From Larkinella sp. C7 (GTDB lineage Bacteria; Bacteroidota; Bacteroidia; Cytophagales; Spirosomataceae), in NCBI RefSeq assembly GCF_006149005.1, contig NZ_VBSL01000007.1, positions 248,001 to 312,000 of the forward strand: a stretch of DNA of 64,000 nt. The letters are read 5' to 3'. Both the position numbers and the translations under genes were made by a program. The notes under the pieces were generated by a model. That model made no database searches. It saw only the letters and a list, made by a program, of their open reading frames with translations, and had not been told where the DNA came from. Positions 8,051 to 17,111 of the stretch are shown piece by piece; the stretch's first letter is position 1, and each line of letters opens with the position of its first letter.

Positions 8051-8406
8051 AATAGTGATGACCTTAAAACTTTATCCAACCAATATGAGATCACGCAAAA
8101 TTAACCACAATCCTTTTATTTTTATAAAAAAATATGGATTATTTACTAAAATGTAAAATAATGATTGGTTTTGCGGCCCAATTTTAGCTACAAAATTACT
8201 GTATACAATAGTTATACCAAATACTGTTCAACATTAATATTAACCGTTCCTAAATTTTTTCCAAATAATATTTTGTGGATACAGGGGCGGTTTTCTAAAA
8301 AGGCTTCCCCAAAAAAAGCAATCGTCTTCATTAAATCCAAAAAGGAAGAGCCCCAATGCAAGGGACGGCAACAGCGGCAAGGCAATAAACTGATCGGTAA
8401 CAAAGT
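8051..8406. other. AT-rich intergenic region without a supported gene
   Basis: About 350 nt between the divergent Lrp and GHL10 genes, very AT-rich from 8095 to 8300. It carries the Lrp promoter candidate at 8096-8103. The short open frames here lack family features or any coding signature I can see. Confidence 0.6.
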
Positions 8407-8438
8407 TTGAAAGGGGAGAGGGTTCTTCCGTATCTTTG
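8407..8438 (+). promoter_or_regulatory. Promoter candidate for the GHL10 gene
   Basis: TTG at 8407-8409 and TATCTTTG at 8431-8438, spaced by 21 nt, slightly long for the Bacteroidota consensus. The start codon lies 31 nt further. Confidence 0.5.
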
Positions 8439-8469
8439 AGCATCATCTTTTCTGACCAATCTCGTGCGC

Positions 8470-10011
8470 ATGCGCTTTCATTACCGGGCTTTCTTCGTCT
8501 TTTTCGTCTGCATTTTTTGGGAAACGTCTGACGCGATTGCCCAGCTTCCGCCAAAGCGGGAGTTTCGGGCGGTTTGGATTGCCACGGTAGACAATATCGA
8601 CTGGCCAAGTGTGCGGGGGTTACCAGCCGAGAATCAGCAGGCCGAATTCATTGCCCTGCTCGACCAGCACCAACGGGCGGGCATCAACGCCGTGGTGGTG
8701 CAGATCCGGGCGGCAGCCGATGCTTTTTACGCCAAAAGCACCGAACCCTGGTCGTTCTGGCTGACGGGCCAGCAGGGTCGCGCCCCGGTGCCTTTCTACG
8801 ATCCGCTGGAATTTATGATCCGGGAAACCCACGACCGTGGCATGGAATTTCACGCCTGGTTTAACCTCGACCGGGCCACATTCAGTAAAAATTCGAGCGT
8901 TACCCCCGATCACATCAGTTTCCGTCGGCCGGAATGGATGCTGCAATACGGTGGCAGGAAACTATTCAACCTGGGTTTGCCCGAAGTCCGCAATTATGTG
9001 ACCGGTATTGTGACCAACATTGTCCGCAATTACGATGTCGACGGTATTCACTTTGACGATTATTTCTATCCGTACGGAATTGCCGGACAAGTTATCCATG
9101 ACGAAGTGACCTATAAAACGTATTTCAACGGCATGAACCTGGCGAACTGGCGTCGGGAAAACATCAACCAATTGATTCACCAACTCCGGGATTCAATTCA
9201 GGCCCTGAAACCGTATGTGAAGTTTGGCGTTAGTCCGTTTGGGGTCTGGAAAAACAGCAGCCAGGACCCCGAAGGCTCGCTCACGACGGGCGGTTTAACA
9301 TCCTACTTCGATCTGTATGCCGACACCCGCAAATGGATTCGGGAAGGCTGGATCGACTACATTGCGCCACAAGTGTATTTTAGTACAGATTTTCAGAAGG
9401 TTCCGTACCGGCTTTTGGTCGACTGGTGGATCAAGAACGGTTTTAACCGGCACCTCTACATTGGCCAGGGCGCCTTTCGGATCAACCGCTCTACCCCGCG
9501 TGACCGCGCCTGGAACGATCCGAACGAGATGACGACCCAACTGAACTACAACCGGCAGTTCAGCCAGATTCATGGCAGCATTTTCTTTAGCTCCAAATCC
9601 CTGACGGATAACCTGAATGGCGTTCGTGATACGTTGCTGACGAATTTCTACCGGTATCCGGCGCTGATCCCGCCGATGCCCTGGAAAGATCCCGAGCCGC
9701 CCCTTTCGCCCAAAGACCTGAAAGCCCGGCCTACGTCCGAGGGGGTCGAACTGCTCTGGCAGGAGCCCGGCCCGGCGCCAGACGGCGACAAGGCCCGGTA
9801 TTATGTGGTGTATCGTTTTGACCGGAAAGACAAGGTGAATACGGAAGATCCGACTCACATTCTGGCGATTTGCGTGGGCGAGCGAACCACCCGGTTTATT
9901 GACCGAACCGCCGAAGCCGATGGACGGTATGTGTACCTGATTACGTCACTCGACCGGTTGCACAACGAAAGCGTGCCAAGTCAGGTCAATGTGCGGGTTC
10001 CGGAGGAATAA
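8470..10011 (+). CDS. Family 10 glycosyl-hydrolase-like protein (GHL10/DUF187)
   Basis: 513 residues from ATG 8470; an in-frame GTG lies 6 nt upstream. Signal peptide (RAFFVFFVCIFWETSDAIAQ), then a TIM-barrel GHL10 domain at about 30-370: REFRAVWIATVDNIDWPS, GINAVVVQIRAAADAFY, FHAWFNLDRA, VDGIHFDDYFYPYG. The DGIHFDDYF segment holds the likely catalytic acids. A fibronectin-III-like domain follows at about 415-510. YngK-type proteins act on glycans, possibly peptidoglycan, outside the cytoplasm; the substrate here is unknown. Confidence 0.9.
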   Translation: MRFHYRAFFVFFVCIFWETSDAIAQLPPKREFRAVWIATVDNIDWPSVRGLPAENQQAEFIALLDQHQRAGINAVVVQIRAAADAFYAKSTEPWSFWLTGQQGRAPVPFYDPLEFMIRETHDRGMEFHAWFNLDRATFSKNSSVTPDHISFRRPEWMLQYGGRKLFNLGLPEVRNYVTGIVTNIVRNYDVDGIHFDDYFYPYGIAGQVIHDEVTYKTYFNGMNLANWRRENINQLIHQLRDSIQALKPYVKFGVSPFGVWKNSSQDPEGSLTTGGLTSYFDLYADTRKWIREGWIDYIAPQVYFSTDFQKVPYRLLVDWWIKNGFNRHLYIGQGAFRINRSTPRDRAWNDPNEMTTQLNYNRQFSQIHGSIFFSSKSLTDNLNGVRDTLLTNFYRYPALIPPMPWKDPEPPLSPKDLKARPTSEGVELLWQEPGPAPDGDKARYYVVYRFDRKDKVNTEDPTHILAICVGERTTRFIDRTAEADGRYVYLITSLDRLHNESVPSQVNVRVPEE

Positions 10012-10019
10012 AAGAGAGA

Positions 10020-10114
10020 AACTTATCAATGTAAAATGACGAATGCTAAATGTAAAAGTAGTTAAGCTCCCTACACTTTTACATTTAGCATTCGTCATTT
10101 TACATTGATAAGTT
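10020..10114. repeat. Heptad-repeat hairpin 3, perfect 40-bp arms
   Basis: Arms 10020-10059 and 10075-10114 are perfect reverse complements with a 15-nt loop. The left arm is made of 7-bp units AATGnnn (AATGTAA at 10028, AATGACG at 10035, then AATG again at 10042 and 10049). It lies between convergent genes. There is no T run, so its role as a terminator is doubtful despite the position. Confidence 0.93.
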
Positions 10115-10119
10115 GATAG

Positions 10120-10156
10120 CTTAACGCGAACTGTGAGATTTATTGGTTGCGTTAAG
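10120..10156. repeat. Short inverted repeat next to hairpin 3
   Basis: CTTAACGC at 10120-10127 pairs with GCGTTAAG at 10149-10156, with three more pairs (AAC/GTT) inside. It lies just beyond the stop of the sugar epimerase gene on the minus strand and may help end its transcript. Confidence 0.5.
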
Positions 10157-10183
10157 TTGTTTATTATCAGTGATTAAGCTTGG

Positions 10184-11026
10184 TTAAACCGTCTTCAAAA
10201 ACGCCAACCCCTTTACGGCAATGTCTTCGCCGGAGGCTTCGATGTCGCGCCAGATGGCTGCGGCTTTGGCAATGGCTTTCACCTCGGGTGTAAACGATTC
10301 GATGACCAGTTGGCCTTTAAAATCAATGTCTTTCAGAGCCTGACCAATGGAGGGCCAATCGATGTGATCATTGCCCGGAATACCCCGGTCGCAACCGCAA
10401 CTGTGCAGCAATTCCAGCCGTGAACCGGCTTTGCGAATGGCTTCAGCCTGAAATTTCTCCTCGATGTTCATGTGGAACGTGTCCAGGTGCAACCGAACGG
10501 CGTCGTTACCAACCAAATCCGCCAGGTGAATGGCCTGATCGGCGGTGTTGATAAAGTCGGTTTCGAAGCGATTGAGTGGTTCGAGGGCAATTTTCAACCC
10601 TTTGCCCGCAGCGTAAGCCGCCAGTTCTTTCAAATGCCCGACAACGGTTTTCTCCTGTTCCTTATACACGTCTTTTGGCGTGGCTTCAGCGCGTCCAACA
10701 CTTGAATACAACGGCCCGACCAGCATTTCGGCGCCAATGATTTCCATGAAATCCAGCAGCGCTTTCAGATACGTCATCGCCGTTTGCTGCTGCTCGTCGT
10801 CCCCGCGAAAGTCCCGGTCCGGACCCATGGCCGCACAAACCGTTTTGCAACCTAACCCGGCATCAGCCAACGCCTGTTTTACCAACTGAGGATCGACGTT
10901 CCAGGGTTCTTCCAAACCGATTTCGACGGTATCGAAGCCCCATTCCGCAAATTTTGAAAACCACTTCACGCTTTCGTTCGTGAAAGGCGATGTAAATAAA
11001 AACGTGTTGATGCCAATGGTGTACAT
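10184..11026 (-). CDS. Sugar phosphate isomerase/epimerase (D-tagatose/D-psicose 3-epimerase-like)
   Basis: 280 residues, TIM barrel of the AP-endonuclease-2 superfamily. Metal and catalytic residues are visible: LKIALEPLNRFETDFINT (Glu), VRLHLDTFHMNIEE (Asp, His), HSCGCDRGIPGNDHIDW (His, Asp) and LVIESFTP (Glu). This set is typical of ketose 3-epimerases that need Mn or Co. The sugar used cannot be read from sequence. ATG at 11026. No neighbouring sugar operon, so the pathway is open. Confidence 0.88.
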   Translation of the reverse strand: MYTIGINTFLFTSPFTNESVKWFSKFAEWGFDTVEIGLEEPWNVDPQLVKQALADAGLGCKTVCAAMGPDRDFRGDDEQQQTAMTYLKALLDFMEIIGAEMLVGPLYSSVGRAEATPKDVYKEQEKTVVGHLKELAAYAAGKGLKIALEPLNRFETDFINTADQAIHLADLVGNDAVRLHLDTFHMNIEEKFQAEAIRKAGSRLELLHSCGCDRGIPGNDHIDWPSIGQALKDIDFKGQLVIESFTPEVKAIAKAAAIWRDIEASGEDIAVKGLAFLKTV

Positions 11027-11187
11027 AAGGGTTGATTGGTTATGATCTGGTCTTGTTTCTGCGGGTTTGCCTCAGTGAGCCCTGTAAAACGGGTGTATTC
11101 GGTAATCACCTTTTAGGCAATGCAAAGGAAGGTTGGTGTGCTTTTTACTGTCATTTCAGGACATTTATGGCGATTTCGTGCCGGATT

Positions 11188-12429
11188 TCAGGAAGCAAAC
11201 TGCCGTTCGACTTCCGCCATGACGGCGTCAATCGGGCGGGCATCGGCAAAAAAGGAGACGATCTTGAGAAGAATACCTTCCACCACGGCGTCGGGGCATG
11301 ACGCTCCGCAGGTCAGTAGAACCGTGACCGGTTTTTGATCCGGGAGAAAGTTTTCGGTAATTATTTCCTGTTTCGAATGCAGGTTAAAATGCCGGATCAA
11401 CTCCCGCGACAGAATTTTCTGTTCGGTTTCAATGAAATACGTCGGCAGTTTTTCTTCGCACAACTCCACGATGTGCAACGTATTGGAACTGTTGTAGCCA
11501 CCTGCAACAATCGTAAAATCGGCGGGATGCGTCAGCAGGGCGTAGGTCGAATCTTGGTTGTCGTTGGTCGCGTAACAAAGCGTATCGCGGGTATTGGCAA
11601 AGCGACTGTCTACTTCGTCCGGCTGCAGACGGTAGTGACGGATCATGACGGTTTTCAGGAAATCGGCAATCTGCTGTGTATCCGACGCCAGCATGGTGGT
11701 TTGATTGACAACACCGATGCGCTGCAAATCCCGTTCGGGATCGAAACCGGGCGAAAACTGACCGTCAAATTCGGCATAAAACGCTTCTTTGGTCGACTCT
11801 CCGGTGAGGTACGTCGCCAGCCGTTGCGCCTGCGCCATGTCTTTCACCACCACGGTCGGCGCCGATTCCTTGCTGTGCGAAAACGTAGCGCGGGTTTCTT
11901 CATGCGACGGTTTGCCGTGAACCACCACGGTATAGTCTTTCTGCCCGATTTGCGTGGCTTTGTTCCACACTTTTTCGACAAAGGGGCAGGTTGTATCGTA
12001 TTGCTCGACATTCAGGCCGATGCCGGTCAGTTGCTGCTGAATTTCGATGGTCGTGCCAAACGCCGGAATCACCACGACATCGTCCTTCCGCAATTCCTCC
12101 CACGGAATGATCTGTTTCCCCGAGGTTTCCATGATAAACTGCACCCCGCGTTCCTGCAAATCCCGGTTCACATCCGGATTGTGAATCATTTCACTGAGCA
12201 GAAAAATGCGTTTTCCGGTATTTTCAGCGATGGCTTTGTAGGCAATTTCAATGGCGTTTTCCACACCGTAGCAAAACCCAAAATGCCGGGCAATGAGGAA
12301 GCGAACCGGACCAAAATCAAGAACCGTGGGCGTAAAATCGCGCTTGAGTTTATCGCGTTTCCGCCGAAGTTCTTTCAGCGGGCTGATGATGGTACTGCGG
12401 TAATACTCCGGGATGTTGAAGGATTTCAT
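11188..12429 (-). CDS. ispH: 4-hydroxy-3-methylbut-2-enyl diphosphate reductase, long form
   Basis: 413 residues. Last enzyme of the MEP isoprenoid pathway, reducing HMBPP to IPP and DMAPP with a [4Fe-4S] cluster. The three cluster cysteines are in HFGFCYGVENA, YDTTCPFVEKVW and LTCGASCPDAVVEG. It has an N-terminal extension of about 50 residues (MKSFNIPEYYRSTI...) like the long cyanobacterial and plant type, compared with about 315 residues in E. coli. It has its own promoter: the -7 element ends only 6 nt before the ATG, suggesting a leaderless mRNA. Confidence 0.95.
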   Translation of the reverse strand: MKSFNIPEYYRSTIISPLKELRRKRDKLKRDFTPTVLDFGPVRFLIARHFGFCYGVENAIEIAYKAIAENTGKRIFLLSEMIHNPDVNRDLQERGVQFIMETSGKQIIPWEELRKDDVVVIPAFGTTIEIQQQLTGIGLNVEQYDTTCPFVEKVWNKATQIGQKDYTVVVHGKPSHEETRATFSHSKESAPTVVVKDMAQAQRLATYLTGESTKEAFYAEFDGQFSPGFDPERDLQRIGVVNQTTMLASDTQQIADFLKTVMIRHYRLQPDEVDSRFANTRDTLCYATNDNQDSTYALLTHPADFTIVAGGYNSSNTLHIVELCEEKLPTYFIETEQKILSRELIRHFNLHSKQEIITENFLPDQKPVTVLLTCGASCPDAVVEGILLKIVSFFADARPIDAVMAEVERQFAS

Positions 12430-12434
12430 TCGGG

Positions 12435-12465
12435 CAAAATTAGACAGACTTCATTGGAAGAACAA
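12435..12465 (-). promoter_or_regulatory. Promoter of ispH
   Basis: Minus strand: TTG (12465-12463), 20 nt, TAATTTTG (12442-12435). The ispH ATG begins at 12429, so the expected start of transcription falls at or within a few bases of the start codon. Confidence 0.7.
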
Positions 12466-12504
12466 CGGCCGGAATCGCTTCGTTCAGCTAAAAAGACGGG
12501 CTTG

Positions 12505-14031
12505 TCAGGAGAGCGTTGTCAAACGGCCCAGAATATCGTCCAGATACTCCCGGCTATTGCTCAGGCGCGGCACTTTATGCTGACCACCCAGCTTGCCCCG
12601 GGTTTTCATCCATTCGTAGAAGGTCCCCCGCGGAACGGCATGAACGATGGGCGGATGTAATACCATGTCGTTATACCGCTTGGCGTCGTAGTCGGAGTTG
12701 ACCTGCCGGAGCGTCTGGTCGAGTACCTTGCGGAACGTATCGAAATTAGCAGGTTCGCTCGAAAACTCGATGATCCATTCGTGTCGGCCGTTGGTACCGC
12801 TGCCCATGTAAACCGGCCCGGCGGTATAATCACTCACGGTAGCACCGGTTACTGCGCAGGCTTGGGTAATGGCGTTTTCGGCGTTTTCAATGATTACTTC
12901 TTCCCCGAAGGCATTGATAAAATGCTTGGTCCGGCCACTGACTTTTAGCCGGAAGGGGTATTTTGAGGTAAACCGCACGGTATCGCCGACGCGGTATCGC
13001 CAGAGTCCACCGTTGGTGGTAATTACCAGCGCATAATTCTTGTTCAGTTCAACTTCCTCGATGGTCAGGGCTTTTGGAAAAGGCTTGTCGGCATCTTCTA
13101 TCGGCACAAACTCGTAGAAAATACCGTAGTCCAGCATGATCAGCATTTCGCCGATCCGCTTCAGATCGTCCTGAATCGCAAAAAAACCTTCCGAAGCATT
13201 GTAGATTTCAAGGTAGCGGGTGTCGTTGGAAGGAAAAACTTCGTTGGAAAACAACTCCCGATAGGGCTGGAAAGCCACGGCACCGTGGATAAAAACTTCA
13301 AAATTGGGCCATACTTCCAGAATATTCTGCTTGCCGGTTATGGCCAGTACTTTTTCCAGCAAAACCAGCGCCCAGGTCGGAACGCCCAGAATACTCGTCA
13401 CGTTTTCGCGGGCGGCAATTTCGGCCATCCGGTCAATTTTTTCTTCCCACTTGTCCATCAGCGCCACTTCGATGGGCGGGGTGCGGATGTACTGCGCCCA
13501 GGGCGGCAGGTTTTTCATGACCACCGCCGACACATCGCCCGCGTAGCCGTGCTGACCATACGGATTTTCGTGTAGACTACCACCAATCGACAGCCCTTTC
13601 CCCTCGAAGGCTTTGCTTTCCGGATTGTTGGCAACGTAGAGCGCCATCATGTCTTTTCCACCCCGAAAATGGCTTTCGTCCAGCGACTCCTGCGAAACCG
13701 GAATGAATTTGCTGCGGGCGTTGGTCGTGCCCGACGATTTGGAAAACCAGTGAATGCGGGAGGGCCACAGCAGTTTCTGCTCACCCTTCATCGTCCGCTC
13801 AATATACGGAAACAGGTCTTCGTAGGAGGAAACCGGCACCCGTTCCTGGTACTCGCGGACGGTGCGGATGGAATCGTAGTGGTGTTGACGGCCCCATTGC
13901 GTATGACGGCCTTTGCTGATGAGCTGCTGAAAAACCGCCTGCTGAACCTCGCCTGGGTGCGCCATCATAGCCTTGATGCGCGGCACTCGCCGGAGCAGCA
14001 GCCATTTCAATGTCGTATTCAGCAGGGTCAT
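12505..14031 (-). CDS. GH3 auxin-responsive-promoter family protein
   Basis: 508 residues, acyl-adenylate/firefly-luciferase superfamily. GH3 features: WFSKSSGTTNARSKFIPVS (phosphate-binding loop), YNASEGFFAIQ (adenine region) and LWRYRVGDTVRFTSKYPFR. Plant GH3 enzymes join amino acids to jasmonate or auxin through an acyl-AMP; bacterial members are common in Bacteroidota and their substrates are unknown. ATG at 14031. It ends 75 nt before ispH, which has its own promoter. Confidence 0.9.
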   Translation of the reverse strand: MTLLNTTLKWLLLRRVPRIKAMMAHPGEVQQAVFQQLISKGRHTQWGRQHHYDSIRTVREYQERVPVSSYEDLFPYIERTMKGEQKLLWPSRIHWFSKSSGTTNARSKFIPVSQESLDESHFRGGKDMMALYVANNPESKAFEGKGLSIGGSLHENPYGQHGYAGDVSAVVMKNLPPWAQYIRTPPIEVALMDKWEEKIDRMAEIAARENVTSILGVPTWALVLLEKVLAITGKQNILEVWPNFEVFIHGAVAFQPYRELFSNEVFPSNDTRYLEIYNASEGFFAIQDDLKRIGEMLIMLDYGIFYEFVPIEDADKPFPKALTIEEVELNKNYALVITTNGGLWRYRVGDTVRFTSKYPFRLKVSGRTKHFINAFGEEVIIENAENAITQACAVTGATVSDYTAGPVYMGSGTNGRHEWIIEFSSEPANFDTFRKVLDQTLRQVNSDYDAKRYNDMVLHPPIVHAVPRGTFYEWMKTRGKLGGQHKVPRLSNSREYLDDILGRLTTLS

Positions 14032-14234
14032 ACGTGGAGTGGTAATTCTGATTCAAACTTACTAAAAATGTTGCATTTAGAAGAACTTTGCTTCATAACC
14101 TGATTCGGTGGACATTGTTCGTTAGATTTCGTAAACTGCCACCGTTGAAAAAACCGGGAGTTCAGGCTCTTTTATTGGTATAAAAGCAAGAATAAATTTT
14201 CTTTGTGACCGATCCGGCACATGCCGTTCCCTGT

Positions 14235-16670
14235 ATGAAAGTTTTCAAAGCCCTGTTGAGTCTATTTATTTCCATCGGTGTAACAGTTGCACTCAATCAA
14301 CCCTGGGGCAGTGTTCCGGCCCTGGGCCGTTTGCTGAGTCCATTTGAGGGATTCTGGCAGAATGCCGAAACCGTTGGTCAGTCTTCGGAACAAACAATAT
14401 CCGTCAAAGGTGCGAAAGAAGAGGTGACCATTTTGTTTGACGATCTGCATGTTCCGCACATTTTTGCCAAAAATGACTACGACGCTTATTTTGCCCAGGG
14501 TTATGCAACGGCCCGCGACCGCTTGTGGCAGATGGAATTTCAAACCCACGCGGCTGCCGGACGGATTTCGGAGCTAATCGGTGATCGTGCGGTCGAACTC
14601 GACCGCTACAACCGGCGGCTGGGCATGGCCTACGGGGCTGAAAAATCGCTGGAAGGCATGTCGAATGACCCGGTTTCCAAATCGGTGCTGGATGCTTACA
14701 CAACGGGCATCAATGCGTACATCAACCAATTGAAACCGGCTGATTACCCCATTGAATACAAGTTGCTGGGCTACGCTCCCGAACCGTGGACGCCCATCAA
14801 AGTAGCGTTTCTCCTCAAGCAGATGACCCAGACACTGGCCGCGGGTGCCGACGATCTGATGATGACCAACATCCGGCAGCAACTCGGTCCGGCCCTGACG
14901 GCCAATTTGTTTCCGGATTATCCTTTTAAAGAAGATCCCATCATACCGGTCGGCACACGCTGGGACTTTGAACCGGTCAAATTGCCCAATCCGCCCCCGA
15001 ATACTGAAACCGATAGCAGCGTCGCGCTGAACTGGCAGTCGCATGATCCGGGGATTGGCAGCAACAACTGGGCCGTCGGTCCGGAGAAAACCGCCACGGG
15101 CTACCCGATTCTGGCGAATGACCCGCACCTGACGCTGAGTTTGCCTTCCATCTGGTATCAGGTTCAGCTCGTAACGCCCACGATGAACGTCTACGGCGTG
15201 TCATTGCCCGGCGCGCCCGGCGTCATCATCGGTTTTAACAAGGACGTGGCCTGGGGCGTTACCAACGTCGGGGCCGATGTGCTGGATTTTTACAGGATTC
15301 GTTTTCGGGATAACCAGCGGCAGGAATACTGGCACGACGGAAAGTGGAAACCGGTTCGTCGGCGGGTTGAAACCATTCGGGTAAAAGGAAAACCGGCGGT
15401 TATCGACACCGTATTATATACCCACCACGGCCCGGTGGTTTATTTGCCGGAAGACAAACCGTTTCGAAACAACATTCCTACGGGCTATGCCGCTCGCTGG
15501 ATTGCCCACGAGGTCGACAATGGCGTCAAGACGTTCTATTTGCTAAACCGGGCCAAAACCTACGACGATTATGTAACGGCCTTGTCGTATTACGTAGCTC
15601 CGGCACAGAATTTCGTCTTTGCCAATGCGGCCAAAGACATCGCGATTTCGCCTAATGGGCGGTTTCCGTTAAAATGGCGCGATCAGGGCAAGTTTTTGCT
15701 CGACGGAACCAGGGCCGCGAACGACTGGCAGGGCTGGATTCCGGCGGCTCAGAATCCCCGCGTGAAAAACCCGCCGAGGGGATTTGTCAGTTCGGCCAAC
15801 CAATCGTCGACCGATCCAACCTATCCCTATTACATCAACTGGGAGTTTGAAACGACCGACCGGGGCATGCGGATCAACCAACGGCTGACAGCAATGCAAA
15901 ACGTGACGGTGGACAGCCTGCGTCATCTACAAAATGATGTGTATAACCATCAGGCTTCCAAATTTCTGCCGGTTCTCCTGCCGTATATTCAGGAAAAAGA
16001 TCTTTCCGATCCGCAAAAGCAGGCGTTGAAAACCGTCCGCCAGTGGAACTACCAGCAGGATACGGCATCGGTTGCCGGCACCATTTTCATGGATTGGATC
16101 AGCCGTCTGGAAGCCGGGATCTGGGCCGACGATTTTCCGGATAACGCCAATCGGCCCTTGCGGTATCCGAATACCGACCGCACACTGCAACTCGTCACCG
16201 AAGAACCCACTTCCCGCTGGTTTGACAACGTGCAGACGCCAAACCGCCAAGAAACGATTCAGGAAGTTGTTACCAGCAGCTTTCGGGCCACGGTAGATTC
16301 GCTGGTGAAACAGCACGGGCCGTTGGGGAAAACCTGGGCCTGGGCGGGTCATAAAGGGACTTCTGTCCGGCACCTGATTCCGGGTCTGGATGCCTTCAGC
16401 GCGTTGAATGTGCAGATTGGCGGAGGACGCGGCATCGTCAACGCGGCCGGGCGCCGGGCCGGGCCGTCGTGGCGAATGATTGTCCAAACGGGCCCCAACG
16501 TCCGGGCCTACGGTGTTTTTCCGGGTGGACAATCCGGCAATCCCGGTAGCCCCTACTACCTGAACATGCTCGAAACCTGGCGGAAAGGAGACTTGTATGA
16601 ACTGCTTTATTTAAAATCGATAACCGAAAAAAGTCCACGCATTCAATCGACGCTTCAACTGACCCGTTAA
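14235..16670 (+). CDS. Penicillin acylase family protein (Ntn-hydrolase precursor)
   Basis: 811 residues from ATG 14235; an in-frame GTG at 14205 gives a poorer start. A signal-like hydrophobic N-terminus (VFKALLSLFISIGVTVAL) suggests export to the periplasm. The family is made as one chain and cuts itself; the new N-terminal Ser is the nucleophile. Here that is Ser276 in GIGSNNWAVGP. The alpha part shows YFAQGYATARDRLWQMEF. Members hydrolyse amides such as beta-lactam side chains or acyl-homoserine lactones; the natural substrate here is unknown. Confidence 0.93.
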   Translation: MKVFKALLSLFISIGVTVALNQPWGSVPALGRLLSPFEGFWQNAETVGQSSEQTISVKGAKEEVTILFDDLHVPHIFAKNDYDAYFAQGYATARDRLWQMEFQTHAAAGRISELIGDRAVELDRYNRRLGMAYGAEKSLEGMSNDPVSKSVLDAYTTGINAYINQLKPADYPIEYKLLGYAPEPWTPIKVAFLLKQMTQTLAAGADDLMMTNIRQQLGPALTANLFPDYPFKEDPIIPVGTRWDFEPVKLPNPPPNTETDSSVALNWQSHDPGIGSNNWAVGPEKTATGYPILANDPHLTLSLPSIWYQVQLVTPTMNVYGVSLPGAPGVIIGFNKDVAWGVTNVGADVLDFYRIRFRDNQRQEYWHDGKWKPVRRRVETIRVKGKPAVIDTVLYTHHGPVVYLPEDKPFRNNIPTGYAARWIAHEVDNGVKTFYLLNRAKTYDDYVTALSYYVAPAQNFVFANAAKDIAISPNGRFPLKWRDQGKFLLDGTRAANDWQGWIPAAQNPRVKNPPRGFVSSANQSSTDPTYPYYINWEFETTDRGMRINQRLTAMQNVTVDSLRHLQNDVYNHQASKFLPVLLPYIQEKDLSDPQKQALKTVRQWNYQQDTASVAGTIFMDWISRLEAGIWADDFPDNANRPLRYPNTDRTLQLVTEEPTSRWFDNVQTPNRQETIQEVVTSSFRATVDSLVKQHGPLGKTWAWAGHKGTSVRHLIPGLDAFSALNVQIGGGRGIVNAAGRRAGPSWRMIVQTGPNVRAYGVFPGGQSGNPGSPYYLNMLETWRKGDLYELLYLKSITEKSPRIQSTLQLTR

Positions 16671-16674
16671 AACC

Positions 16675-17025
16675 ATGCTGCCCTTTTTGTTAATCGCGTT
16701 GTTAAGTGCCGTCGCGCAGTTGTTTTTGCCGTGGTGGAGTATTGCCCTGGTGACGTTTGGGGTTTGTTTCTGGCGTAGCAAAACCGGCTGGCGGGCCTTT
16801 GGTGCCGGTTTTTTAGGAATTGCGGTGGTCTGGTTCGTCTATGCACTCCTGATCCATCTGCAAACGGACGGTATTCTGACGGGTCGAATGGCGGAGCTTT
16901 TTTTAAAAACGAAGACGCCGGTTTTTCTGCTCCTCATCACGCCCCTGCTGGGCGGTTTGACAGGCGGCCTGGCGGGTTTGGCGGGCCGTCAGGTCCGTGC
17001 GGTTTTTAGGGCCAAACCGGAATGA
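16675..17025 (+). CDS. Small membrane protein of unknown function
   Basis: 116 residues with four hydrophobic stretches (about 1-20, 19-36, 41-60, 80-105; LLLITPLLGGLTGGLAGLAG near the end). It starts 4 nt after the acylase stop, so it is probably cotranscribed and translationally coupled. No family recognised. Confidence 0.75.
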   Translation: MLPFLLIALLSAVAQLFLPWWSIALVTFGVCFWRSKTGWRAFGAGFLGIAVVWFVYALLIHLQTDGILTGRMAELFLKTKTPVFLLLITPLLGGLTGGLAGLAGRQVRAVFRAKPE

Positions 17026-17048
17026 ATGCTCCGCAGAGCTGCATCAGA

Positions 17049-17078
17049 TTGCTACATAACGAGTAAATCGTACCTTTG
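17049..17078 (+). promoter_or_regulatory. Promoter of the OmpH-like gene
   Basis: TTG (17049-17051), exactly 19 nt, TACCTTTG (17071-17078). Full match to the Bacteroidota consensus, 33 nt before the GTG start. Confidence 0.85.
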
Positions 17079-17111
17079 TAAAATCATTAATCCATTAATT
17101 AACTGTTTCTT

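Noticed and set aside
8165-8410. 81-codon frame upstream of the GHL10 gene
   Set aside because: AT-rich, no recognisable motif, and it ends close to the promoter of the next gene.
11335-12660. 441-codon open frame on the + strand
   Set aside because: It lies antisense to ispH, which has full catalytic motifs. The translation has no family features; the frame is a by-product of codon bias.
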